Positions 44,466-55,346 of a stretch of DNA of 64,000 bases are shown piece by piece (position 1 is the stretch's first letter; each line of letters starts with the position of its first letter). Location of the stretch: positions 69,037,879 through 69,101,878 of the forward strand of contig OY997595.1 of assembly GCA_963921825.1 (NCBI GenBank), in the 5' to 3' direction. Both the position numbers and the translations under genes were made by a program. This DNA comes from Erodium maritimum. Lineage: Eukaryota > Streptophyta > Magnoliopsida > Geraniales > Geraniaceae. The notes below the pieces were generated by a model. That model saw only the letters and a list, made by a program, of their open reading frames with translations. It was not told the DNA's origin and searched no databases.

Positions 44466-44860
44466 ACTTTATCCTTTCAGTTCCTTTCCAAGGTACGGAT
44501 TCAGGGGTTCATGGTCGAGGAAGCTGGTGCCGATTAATTGCAAGTTCAAGCTTCCAAAATTGAGCGTCGGATCACCTGCCGTCAGTGTCATTTCGATCAG
44601 TTTCAATATCGATTTTCGACAGGTGAACCAACGATCAATGTGAACTCGTAACCCTGACGCCGCATAACTAAACTAACAACCTTTTTCTCTTATCATCCTA
44701 TTTTTTACTTGTCGAGAGAGAGATATTAAGACCTACTTGCAATTTGGCAAGCTCGTCCACAAAAGGGTCGACCATTCTACGAACCCTTGTAATAGATTCT
44801 GTTAGTGCTCGTCGTGGTGGAACCCCCACAAACACTAAGATTCTACATAATCAGACTGTG
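44466..44860 (-). pseudogene. Unrecognised exon-like fragments
   Basis: Minus-strand open stretches inside the Helitron-like block. VPPRRALTESITRVRRMVDP, continued by FVDELAKLQV (about 44840-44747), is followed further left by AGDPTLNFGSLNLQLIGTSF, continued by LDHEPLNPYLGKELKG and a stop (about 44590-44480). The residue composition looks like genuine protein, but I do not recognise the family. Confidence 0.3.
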
Positions 44861-44999
44861 GACTGAAACCACCCCCACCAAGGCACTGATTGCACCCCGA
44901 TGGAACTATTCACAATCCCTTCATGCTCCTTAAAATACACCGTTTGCATAGACATCCACAATTTTATTCAATTTAAATTCTGCAATTAAAAGCAATTAT

Positions 45000-47236
45000 C
45001 AATTCACATATTAAGTGTTGCCGGAGAAGACTAATAATCACATCAATTTCTTCATTTATGAATTAAGAATAGCAAACAATTATTTCAAGTTTTGGATCTT
45101 ACCCAAATATTAGTGAAAAAAGTGTCTTTCTCTTTATTGAAGTAATCACTTGACCTAATTATCACTTCCTCTATCGTAATATCATTTCGAAACAAAGTAT
45201 CAACCATATTAGAATTGCTTGCAGATGAATTTTGAGTAATGATTCCACATTATGACCCTTGAAATCGCTATAAAAGGTGATATTTGTGACCAAAAGAGCA
45301 CTTCTATATGTTTAGACTAACAATGGCAAGTTTAGGCCTACGAAAAACTCCTAATGGCATAGCTATAGTAATCAAAATTCAACTCTCTCAATTCCTCCAC
45401 ACTCTTGGGAACGAAACAGGTCTCTAGAAGCTAGAAGTCAGATTCAAATTAAAAATCGAAAAAAGGGAAAAATCCTTGTTAGGCCTTTTGTTTTCCTACC
45501 GTTTCTTCGAGAATCCCGAAAAAAAAAGACATAAAAAATACTTATAAAACCGTTTGAAACAAAAAGACCATAGATTAGTAGCCAAATCACATGAACATCA
45601 ATTATTGAAATTGATTCCTAAATGTAAAAATTTAGAGAGTAGTTTGACGCTTCATCCCCCAACTTTCCAAAAATTATCACCGTCTGTTTTTTTTTACGGA
45701 TACTACAGAATCTTGTTGTTAAGCCATCCATGTTTCTAAAATTAGCTGAAACCCTTTTGAATATTTCTGTTCCCTTAAAAATTATCACTGCCTGTTTCGT
45801 AATTTTGTTGCAATGTGACAATAATGACTAACTAATAGTTTGTTGAACAAAACCTGCAAAGACAGCATATGTTTACTTCAAAAGAAAATTAGATCAAAAT
45901 AGAGGTGGCACCAAAAAAAGAAAACACAGAGGCACTTCATATTAGCAAAGTATAATTATAAAGAGAGAACTCACAATGCAATGACATTGAAGGTTACATT
46001 ATCAGAGGTAATCCTTCTCCAAACACGGGTGGGTCAGTCCATCCATAAAGAACATTATTTACACCGCTAAATTTTTAAGAAAGAAACTGTAAAACCTCCA
46101 AAACCCAAAGCTTATAAATAAGTCATGAACTAACAAATACCTCAAGGGTTCTAGTTTGTTGCTCAATTTGAATGCCATTCAAGTTCATTTAGAATACCTT
46201 AATGGAGCACAATCCAAACAAAAATAACTTTAGTATCACTTAAACTCTGCAACCAATCAAGGTCAGTAGGCCTCATGAAATGCATATCATGTTTATATAC
46301 TGACATGCATGGAAGTAATTTAGTGAAATACCTGGCACGACATCCAACTTGATCGTCTTAGAACTTTCGTATCTCGGGATCCATTGCACGACTTGCAGAA
46401 GCTCTGATATCAACAATAGATTATAAAATTCATCTTAGTGCAAAGAAAAAGATGAAGCAATAGAATATATGACAGTCACGGTTTCAGGGCAGTTACTGAC
46501 AACCTAATAATGACAAACTGAAATTCTATTTTGATCTAATTTTCTTCCTTGAACTTCTTAACATAGGGCATCACTTCTAAAACCCGGTTCCATTTTATCC
46601 GGACTACTTATTTTATCACTTGCCATGAATACTCTACTACATTCAGATGGTTTCTTTTATTAAGAAAGAAACTGTCACTTCAAATTTGCATATATGAGAA
46701 CCAGTGAACCACTTAGTAGTGATACCAGTTTATTGCAGAACTTGGAAGTGTTCTCAAACTCAATATGAAGGCAATGAGGACAATGGATGATTTAATTGAA
46801 CTGCACAGCTTGAACAATTGTATCAGTTCATGAATTCACCGTTCAACAATGTAAAATCTAATCACGTTGTAATAAATAGCAGGAAACTAAAGGAGAACCA
46901 TAGGAAGACCAATGATAATCAAATAGTTAACAGCACTTAAAAATTCACACATTCACAAAGTACCCTCCATTGTTTCGTCGAACAGATCAGTTACATATTA
47001 AAACAATAGAAACATTAACATTCACTATCATGTAATATGATTATAAATTATGAATATCATCACTAAAAAACATCAGAACCGTTGCACTGCTACTGCAATC
47101 CTATTTGTTATTGTGTAATCATGAGACTGAGGACTTATTCCTTACCTTCACAATTTTTCCTGTTCCATTGTAGTTAATACATGTGCCTTGCATCCTAAAA
47201 AAGCCACTAAGTACCAACGTCTGTATGTGAACCATA
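45000..47236. other. AT-rich interior of the Helitron-like block
   Basis: Few open frames. Minus-strand exon-like bits: YGWTDPPVFGEGLPLIM with a stop (about 46062-46005), LLQVVQWIPRYESSKTIKLD (about 46400-46340, followed by VVPG), and INYNGTGKIVK before a GTAAGG donor (about 47185-47147). Families not recognised. Confidence 0.3.
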
Positions 47237-47487
47237 AGAAATAATCAAAATAATGAACCAAATACTTATCACCCATCCACTCTCTCTCCTCTGCCCTTCG
47301 GTTTTCATCCTGAACAAAATATTGTGTTTAGTTGTAATGAAATAAATAGTAGAAGAGAGAAAATTGAAGTGGGTAGCGAACCTTGATGAAGATTTCCAAG
47401 GGAGCGTCAAATACTATTTCAACTTCAGCAGGATTTGGTAAGGGATTGAATGCTTTCTTGTCTGTTAGAATCCTATAACAGGTACTA
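47237..47487 (-). pseudogene. Two exons of a Nudix (CoA-diphosphatase type) hydrolase
   Basis: The exon 47487-47383 gives VPVIG, a 1-nt loss, then TDKKAFNPLPNPAEVEIVFD and APLEIFIK at a GT donor. After an intron, the exon 47309 to about 47237 gives DENRRAEEREWMGDKYLVHY, continued by FDY. This run is characteristic of plant NUDT11/15/22-like proteins, just downstream of the Nudix box. The Nudix box and both termini are absent, and the first exon carries a frameshift, so it is a fragment. Confidence 0.65.
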
Positions 47488-47844
47488 TTCTAAGAAGGCG
47501 TTGCACGTAACATCAATGTTGGCTAAATCAAAGAAGCAAAAAACTAAACATGCCTCCAACGATTATTTTTAATAAAATCAACTGGGAAAAATAAATTAAT
47601 TCACTACCATCCAAAGAGAGAGAGCTTGAAAACATGAAGGAAAAAAAAGTTACTAAGTTGTTGGATCCAGAGTCGTGCCAATAAAAACAAAGTAAGCAAC
47701 AATCAACCAGATCAATCTGCATCATATATTGGAAAAAATCTTCTATTCGCTGATTATATAGAGTCAGTGCATAAAATCAATACTGTCACAAAAACCTCAA
47801 TCATCAATCAATTAGATGAATAGCATAGCAAATACAATAAATAC

Positions 47845-47944
47845 CTTAGTGAAGATCCCAACACCACATTCCATGGAAACTTTAGCCAAGAAGAGATCAT
47901 CAGCCAGCAATCGCTCCTTAAACCCTCCAAACTGAAGCAGCCAC
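47845..47944 (-). pseudogene. RETICULATA-like (DUF3411) exon fragment
   Basis: A 100-nt exon with CAG acceptor and AAG|GTATTT donor encodes WLLQFGGFKERLLADDLFLA, continued by KVSMECGVGIFTK. It resembles the start of the conserved domain in RETICULATA-related chloroplast proteins (LLADDLFLAKVA.ECGVGIFTK, from memory). Neither neighbouring exon of that family is present. Confidence 0.5.
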
Positions 47945-48073
47945 CTGAAGTTCCATCACAAAAAAACTCAAAAAACAGAGACTATAGGCGAACAAAATTA
48001 AAATCAAATTCCCAATCAGTTCTAAAGCTATCCATATCTAACAAAACACCACATTCTTTTCAATTTCACTAAC

Positions 48074-48292
48074 CTCGATCCAATCAAGCCTGAGAGTTCC
48101 TACGATCATTGTCGATGGAAGACCCAGGTTGCGCAGCACGCATTCGAGTCATCAACGGTTCAATGTTATCCAAATCGACCTCCGGCAGTGGATAATCAGA
48201 TAGATCGCTTTCATCTTCCGATTCGTCGAAATCACTGTCAGTCTGTCGAGGCTCACACCTCCTTTTATTTGCACCTCTGTCAAAGTATAGAG
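48074..48292 (-). pseudogene. Unrecognised acidic exon-like fragment
   Basis: A minus-strand open frame QTDSDFDESEDESDLSDYPL, continued by PEVDLDNIEPLMTRMRAAQP and GSSIDNDRRNSQA, ends in a stop; an alternative frame exits through a GAG|GTTAGT donor at 48073. Acidic and low complexity, probably nuclear-protein-like, family unknown. Confidence 0.3.
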
Positions 48293-51079
48293 GTTACCTG
48301 CCATTTCAATAATTCAACAACTCAATCAGCAAAACAAAGTTAATTAAGATTGACCCAAGCTGTGTAAGTTATAAACTAAGCAAGTGTATCTACCATTGGC
48401 TATAGAGATTGTACTGAGGGCATGACGGGTATAATTCATAAGGAACTAAGTCAGATTATATGGTTGTTAGAAAAGAGGACCTAGTAATCCCCAACTAACT
48501 TTTCATTTATTATTTACTTGGATATGCACAAAATATATGCATATCCTTATTATCTTAAAAGAGAAGTAGCAAAACCAAAGGCTTCGTGTATTCCAGCACG
48601 AATAAACCACAAGAATCTATATTTGAACAGTAAGGACCGGCTTATCAACCTAGATTAAATGATATTTTCTCTATTCTCATTGACAATTTAATGGAAAATT
48701 GAAGGAGATAAAATTACATCATGTGTATTTTCTGAACTTTTGAGTCTTCATATTTGATTAGTTTAGGTAACTCTGAGATAAGCCAACCAACCAACAGGTA
48801 GAAGAGAAATTGATAATTATGATATAAAAAATAGTTTTTCTTAATGACTCCAATCAACATATTTGAGCTATTTAAATTATGAAAAGAGATGGAAGGATAG
48901 TTGATTAATCTCAAGCATATAAATGGAATCTAAATATTGAATTGGAAAAAAAAATATATGAACATGTAGAATCATATACAACATATGGTTACTGAATCAT
49001 GTCCATTGACTTCTTTGCATACAAATCAAATTGACGGCCTATTTTATTTGATGGCTTTGTTGCAGCTTTAGCTGTTGTTAAATAACATAATATGATGACA
49101 CAATTTAAACAATGTGTAGTTATAAGAAACATGTCATATTGAAGCAGGTCAATATGAAGTGTACCCTCTATCTTGCCAACAAAATATAAAGCACACCTTT
49201 TCCTGAGTTTTGGTTCTTTGTTTATCTTGCAACACCCTCTATTTCATTATGGGTTTTTTTCTAAATTAAAATGAACAAAAAGGCATAGATCTTAAAAAAT
49301 ATACAAAAAGCGTAAATGAAGGGTAAAGGAAATACTCCAACGCTCTCCAATATATTGACTACATCGTATATACTGCATCGTTCAACCCCTTGAAACTATT
49401 TCAGCTAAAAATTCTCCAAAACTCGGAGTAATCAAAATTCACCAAAACTTGAAATTCAGTTCAATTGAACCCATGAGTTGTATTACAAAACCTACACTAA
49501 TCACATGAAAGCCATTTGTGTTGACCAAGAGACATGGCATCATTTACTGTACTAAACAACCCTTCTCACCTAGAAGCTCAGCAATTTGAAAAATGGGTAT
49601 GCTTAATTACAACCGAAACTCTCTCAAAATCCAAGCTAAAAAATCCAACCATCACAGCAATTCAATTCAACAAACAAACATAGAAGGCCATGACAATCGA
49701 ATTAGGTTTACCTGTTGGATGGTTACGATCATGAAGCCTCTGTATCTATAGGATCCAACTTATGCATCTGACTTAATCGACCATTAAGGATGATAAAAAC
49801 TGTGAAAAAACCACAGGTAAATTCATTGTAAAAATCATTGTGTAAAAACTTATCATTCTATTGACATGGAGATAGTTCAACAATACTTAAAATATTCAAT
49901 TAAAGCAGAATGATATAAGTTTGAAATAGAAAAAGGGCCACTTATAGGTAAAGAAACATAGCTCGACTTTTAACATATATGGCCTTCTCATTATATTTGA
50001 TGAAACTCACAAGTTTTTTCAACATGTTGAGATGGGAAGGATGCCAATACAATTGGTATGGTAAATGATGATTACTAAAATGCATCAACGCCGAAAATAG
50101 TGTTGCAAAGAGAAGTATGAGCCTAGAAGCCTTGAATAGCGATCTACGCCCATCTCAGTAAAAAAAAATCAGAGAGTGAGAGAACATACCTTAGCACATG
50201 GCCTCTCCAAGTGACAGAAAAGTGCCAGATTTTGGGCATCCCTAGAAGCAACGACTACAGCTAGCATGATGGTGATCGTAACACCAACAGCCCAGCCCCA
50301 TCACCTTCCTTTTCCGCGACCCTTCACGGTCTCTGATTTACCTATAACCATGAGTCAACAACATCATAATTCATAAACACAAAAATGGAGAGGAGAATTA
50401 GCAAAACTCTATCAAGATGTAAAGTTTTAATTGGGTTGATGAATTAATCAATCATCATGCTATAAGATAATTAGAAAATATCTTAATCTATATTAAATCA
50501 GAAGATCTCATGGAGAATTTTTTTATTATGGTTGCCTTCCTACTCTGAAGCAGCCTTACAAATCAAACCACAGGGACATAGCTTCATAACTGAATGAAAA
50601 AAAAAAAACTAAACTCAGTACCAAAATTATCCTAACCTATAATTCCAACCTACATAAATCTAATCGGTGATTATATGAAAAAGAAAAAAAATTAATTGAA
50701 TGCAAAACCCTTGCCAATCCCATTTCACAAATCACAAACATTTCATTAACCTATAGAACTAATAAATAGGGGTAGACTGGGTGAAATTTAGACTCTGAAG
50801 CTTTGAACTGTTGCTATGCAATTTTACTCAAATCGAATTTATAACTGAACAGAAATTGGGCTTAATTAAGACGACATATAGCACACACACAAGGAACCAT
50901 CTTCCAATTTATTCATCCCAGCAAAAACCAAACAACCAGTACAGTAAGGAACAAACCCAAACAAAAAAAATGAAAATTTAATAAAAAAAACCTAAACACC
51001 CAATACATGAACAAATTAATCGAAGAGAACCCAAATTGCAGAAACCGAATCGGATAAGAAAAAAAAGGCAGGAACGTAC
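48293..51079. other. Mostly AT-rich, one hydrophobic exon-like fragment
   Basis: At about 50330-50195 (minus) the frame GRWGWAVGVTITIMLAVVVA, continued by SRDAQNLALFCHLERPCAK, ends at a GTATG donor. Family unknown. The rest is AT-rich without a supported gene. At 48405, minus-strand A|TCTCTATAGCC is a weak candidate Helitron 5' end. Confidence 0.3.
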
Positions 51080-51256
51080 CAGCTCGTGACGCTCGCAAGC
51101 TTGTCCCAAGCGGCGAGGTCATCGTCCTCGATCATGTGCTTGATGGTCTGTGACTCCAGAGCCACGGCCTCGTCCACGTCGAAGGCCTCTCCGTCGAAAC
51201 TCTTCAGCGTGATCGTCCTCGCCTTCTCAGATCCGATACTGAGGTCACAGAGCTGC
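51080..51256 (-). pseudogene. SKP1-like N-terminal fragment
   Basis: The minus-strand frame [20 protein letters not shown], continued by [20 protein letters not shown], is the POZ-like N-terminus of plant SKP1 (ASK) proteins, the adaptors of SCF ubiquitin ligases. After IEDD the usual CADNGIPLPNVTS is replaced by [13 protein letters not shown] before a CTG|GTACGT donor. The start codon is missing and no second exon is found. Confidence 0.65.
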
Positions 51257-51454
51257 TCAGATTATAGTGACCTCTTTTAGCTATGAGAAACGGCCGAAAT
51301 CTATTAAATGGGGAGGAGCCGAGAGGTTTTAGTGTGATAGAAACGGCCGGAAATGAATTGAATGCGCAGACAGGCGAGAGGGTGAGTGGGCAAGGTTGAG
51401 GGGAGAGCAGCGTAGATGAACGAGCCTGCCACGCTGGCATAAAGTCCGGCATTA

Positions 51455-53591
51455 GAGCATGAACAACAACACGCGTCCGTGCCCTATTTCGCGCGCTCCG
51501 GGAACGTTCTCCGCTGGCCGGTCCGCTGCAGACGCCCAAAATCCCGGTCCCGGTCCCGGTCCCGCTCCCGATCTCCCACTCCCGTTCCGCAATTGCTGGC
51601 CGAGCGCGTTGGACGCGCCTGCGCGCTCCAGCTGCGCTGGCAGCCTGTGGGCGTGCCACGTGTCCCGACCGTTGCACCTCAAACGGCTAGTTTTTTTTTT
51701 TAATTCAAAAATCAGATACAATTTATCCCTATAAATACCCAACCCCACTTCTCATTTTTCTCACACCATTCTCTATTTTCACTCTTTCATTCTCACTTCC
51801 TACTCGTTATTTTCGAAAATGTCCGACGACGAGGTTATGTCCGACGCTGAGGAGATGACGTACGAGGAGCTGGCTCCCCGGATGCCGACGCATGCGGAGA
51901 TGGCAGCCCAACTGCCGACATATGAGGAGATGAGGGCCCAAATGCAGCCAGCTGTGCGACGTTTCCGGCGGATGATGGAGAGGCAGATGCAGGCAGTAAT
52001 GCCAAGGGTCCAGAGGGCCATGCGTGGGGAACCAATGCGCCGAGAGATTAACATAAATCGTGCGGAAGCCCACATGCAGTTGATGGCGAACTATTTTGCC
52101 GAACAACCCCTTTATGGTCCTGAAATGTTCAGGCGTCGGTTCCGTATGTGCAGACCACTTTTCCAACGGATTATGGACGCGGTGAAGGCTCACGACCCTT
52201 ACTTCATTGGATGGAGGCCCGACGCTGCCTCACGGCCGGGCTTATCAACGGAGCAGAAGTGCACCGCCGCTATACGGATGCTTGCGTATGGGTCCTCGGC
52301 CGATTCATTGGACGAAACTCTGCGCATTGGGGTAAGCACCATACTTGAATGTTTACGTAAGTTTTGCAAGGCCGTCATTCAGGTATTCGGAGCCGAGTAC
52401 GAGCGTACACCCACAGCTGCTGACATGGACCGCTTACTCCGAGAAGGGTATGGTCGAGGGTTTCCCGGAATGGCGGGGAGTCTTGACTGTATGCATTGGA
52501 AGTGGAAGAACTGCCCAACCGAATCGCAGGGAGCCCATGGACGGGGAAGTCACCACGGGGAGAAGACGATTATGCTTGAAGCTGTAGCGTCCCGTGATTT
52601 ATGGATTTGGCATGCATTTTTCGGGATGGCTGGATCGAACAACGACATCAACGTCCTCAACCACAGCCACTTATTCCAAGACGCTTACTACGGCCAAGAA
52701 CTTGCTGTTGAGTACGAGATCAACGGCCATCGGTACGACCGACCTTATTACTTGGTGGACGGCATTTACCCAGCATGGGCACGGTTCGTGAAGACTATTC
52801 GGCATCCCTACGAGCCCAAAGAGAAGTTGTTTGCTAGATGCCAAGAAGGTGCTCGGAAAGATATTGAAAGGGCTTTTGGAGTACTTCAAGCAAGGTGGCA
52901 CATCATCTCCCGTCCCGCTCGTAGTTGGAGCAAACACACTTTGGCTGATATCATGCACACTTGCATAATTCTACACAACATGATTGTGGAGGATGAGCGC
53001 GAGCGGTACGAGTATGGGGAGGAGGAGTTGTTGTGGGCGCAACCTCCAGAAATGCCGAATTGGACACCACCGGAACGATGGCACCACGGACCAGGGCCAT
53101 TGCCATACCAGCAACGAGTGGATGCTCAACAAAGTGTCATAAATCCTGAGATCCACCATCAACTACAACAAGATCTTATGGAGCACTTATGGGATCGCTT
53201 TGGAGCTGGTTTCCGTGACGACGACGAGTAGTCGTTTGTGCTCTTGGAGCTGGTTTGTTTTGGGTTGTATGAAAAGGGGTTGAATAAAATTAGAAGTTCA
53301 TTTATATTCGTGTTGAATTTATTTATTAATTATTGGTTGTCTTTAATTATTTATTTCCAAAATTGTTTAAATTATGACTAAATTAAACGGTATCCGATAA
53401 CGAATTAAATAAAACAGGAAAATAACAAATTAATAATCCAGTCAGCACTGTTCTGCACTCCTAGGACCTCAAGGTTCAGCACTGTTGCAAAACACCCACT
53501 ATTATGCACTCCCACTCCCTGACTTTTGTCCAGTCAGCACAAGGTATGCACTCTCACTCCCTGACCAAGGTCCTTTCTGTTGTACATGCTC
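51455..53591 (+). mobile_element. Harbinger element with intact transposase
   Basis: Flanked by TTA (51452-51454 and 53592-53594). Terminal inverted repeats GAGCATGAACAACA and GAGCATGTACAACA (13 of 14). 2137 bp, with a TATAAATACCC promoter motif at 51730, a single intact transposase gene and no Myb-like partner gene. It may be a complete DNA transposon lacking only the helper protein. Confidence 0.85.
51819..53231 (+). CDS. PIF/Harbinger DDE transposase (470 aa)
   Basis: An uninterrupted frame from MSDDEVMSDAEEM to FGAGFRDDDE. The enzyme cuts and pastes Harbinger elements at TTA/TWA. Visible: an acidic, charged N-terminus (1-90); a helix-turn-helix region (about 140-195; LSTEQKCTAAIRMLAYGSSA); and the DDE_Tnp_4 catalytic core. 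The core has Asp223 in SLDCMHWKWKNCP, Asp314 in YYLVDGIYPAW and Glu350 in ARKDIERAFGVLQARW, with 35 residues between the last two as expected. The C-terminus has the conserved CIILHNMIVEDE. All catalytic residues are present, so it could be active or domesticated (ALP1-like host proteins share this family), but the TIRs and TSD argue for a transposon gene. No introns. Confidence 0.9.
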   Translation: MSDDEVMSDAEEMTYEELAPRMPTHAEMAAQLPTYEEMRAQMQPAVRRFRRMMERQMQAVMPRVQRAMRGEPMRREININRAEAHMQLMANYFAEQPLYGPEMFRRRFRMCRPLFQRIMDAVKAHDPYFIGWRPDAASRPGLSTEQKCTAAIRMLAYGSSADSLDETLRIGVSTILECLRKFCKAVIQVFGAEYERTPTAADMDRLLREGYGRGFPGMAGSLDCMHWKWKNCPTESQGAHGRGSHHGEKTIMLEAVASRDLWIWHAFFGMAGSNNDINVLNHSHLFQDAYYGQELAVEYEINGHRYDRPYYLVDGIYPAWARFVKTIRHPYEPKEKLFARCQEGARKDIERAFGVLQARWHIISRPARSWSKHTLADIMHTCIILHNMIVEDERERYEYGEEELLWAQPPEMPNWTPPERWHHGPGPLPYQQRVDAQQSVINPEIHHQLQQDLMEHLWDRFGAGFRDDDE

Positions 53592-53594
53592 TTA

Positions 53595-55160
53595 GTGTCT
53601 TAAGGATTATGTGACTTAAAATGCATTTCATTTTATTAATTAATTTTTTTGATTACAAATGTTGTTAAATAAATTTAATTTCATTAAGTAATTTTTTAGT
53701 TATAAATGTCGTTAAATGCAAATCATGTCATTAAATAAAAAATTATTATATAGGTTAATTAATCATTTGAACCTAGGTACAATCCAACAACCGTCCACCC
53801 CCGTTGCATTCCGACCAATAACTTTCAATCCCCCGCCATACAACCCCGCAATCAACTACTACCGCTATCCGGAGGGTCCATACCACCAACAACACATCGG
53901 TGGCAGTAGCGGCACCCGGATGTCATCTACGTTGTCCTCTGTTACCGATACAATGGAACAAGCCACCGCAGACAAGCGATCCAAATGGGTCCCTGAGGTG
54001 GACATGCTAGCAATAAAAGCATGGCTACGCCCAACCAAAGACCCCATCAAGGGCAACTCCCAATATAGAAACACATTCTGGGGCACAGTTGCCAAATGAT
54101 TCCGGAAAGATGGGAAATTCGACCCTAAAGATTTTACATGGCAAGCCTGCAAGAATCATTAGAACAGACATAAGCCTAAAGTGTGGAGGTGGATCACCCT
54201 CATGAAGAGCAAGAAGGCGCTTGATCATATCGGATGGAACGAGGAAAAGTAAAAAACAGTGGGTCATGGAAATATATCGTTTGACGGCAAAAAAGGACGA
54301 GGCGAAATTTCAGCCTCTTTCATTGGATCGAGCAATTGGAGTTCGAAGACAAGTTCTAGGCAGAGAAAGGCACGGTCGGGGCTATACGACGACGATTGGA
54401 CGAGGCAGGTAGTTATAGCTCAACCCCACCCACTTCAGTCAACCCCGATGATGAATATGTTACAAATCTCAGTGGTGAGTCACAACGTGATCCTGATCCG
54501 ATTGAGGAAGATTGTACTCCAAGTGCCCTAATTTCCCCTTAGCGTGTACAAGAGCGCCTAATGGGCAATAAGGTCGCGAAGAGGAAGAGGAAGAGTATCC
54601 AATCCGAGTGACTACCATTACCCAAATGGACAACGCAAGGTGTGAGAAGGCCAAGCTTGTATGCACTCTAGACGCCAAAATTGAGAATTGCTGCAATAAA
54701 ATTGAAGAAATGTAGAGCGTTGACGTGTCAGACTTGACTGAGGAGCAACAGTTCCATCACGCGAAAATGTTGTTTGTATGGTTCACACAAGTTGAGAAAC
54801 TCTAGAAATAAATTAACGTCCTCAAAAATTAAAATTGTAATGAATGCATTATTTGTTTTTAATTACAAGTTGAAGTTTAGTTTGCATTTTAGTTAATTTA
54901 TTTATTTATTAATTAATTTTATAAAAAAATCAATTTTATTTAGTATTTTTTATTTTAAATTTGAATTTAATGAATTAAACAAAAAATAATTAATTATATA
55001 GTCAACATCTATTGACACTTTTATAAACCATGATCCACATATGTGATTCTCTTACTGTAAAACTCACATTAAATTCAGGGCACTGCATCACAAATCATCC
55101 CGGTCACCTTATAATTTGTGAGTCATGATTCACATATATGATCCTTGTAGATGTTAGAAT
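53595..55160 (+). pseudogene. Harbinger ORF1-type remnant, probable right part of the split element
   Basis: Plus-strand frames give a P-rich N-terminal part (STPVAFRPITFNPPPYNPAI, GSSGTRMSS), then the Myb-like domain KRSKWVPEVDMLAIKAWLRP... continuing over stops to KDFTWQACKNH and WRWITLMKSK, then a basic C-terminal part, with stops at 54098, 54161 and 54250. The right end (about 55140-55157) reads in reverse complement ACATCTACAAGGATC, similar to the terminus at 42986 (GCATCTACACCGTGC). It carries the part of ORF1 missing from 42986-43618, in the same orientation. Confidence 0.5.
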
Positions 55161-55346
55161 TTCATGTGATCCAGAGATGTGATATGATCAGTTTTTTTTT
55201 TTGATAAGCTCGAAAAATTTATTGATAAGACCGAATCCAAAAAATATTCGGAATGCCTTGATTCAAGAATAATCAGGGAAAAGAGGTCAAAAGACCTGTA
55301 ACACCCTTACAAAGGAGTTCTGCTAAGGGGGAACTATAAGGACAGT

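Larger units (their letters stand above)
43619..51451 (-). mobile_element. Helitron-like block carrying exon fragments (5' end unresolved)
   Basis: The left edge reads CTAG (43619-43622) after host A. Read on the minus strand it is the full Helitron 3' terminus, GCACCGCGCATCGCGCGGTGC, a short spacer and CTAG|T. To the right lies 7.8 kb with no complete gene but several exon-like fragments, all on the minus strand and from unrelated families (SKP1, RETICULATA-like, Nudix, plus unrecognised ones), each with splice sites. Gene-fragment capture is typical of plant Helitrons. The 5' end (plus-strand ...GA|T) was not found; the right limit given here is simply the edge of the next element. No Rep/helicase gene was seen. 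Confidence 0.5.
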
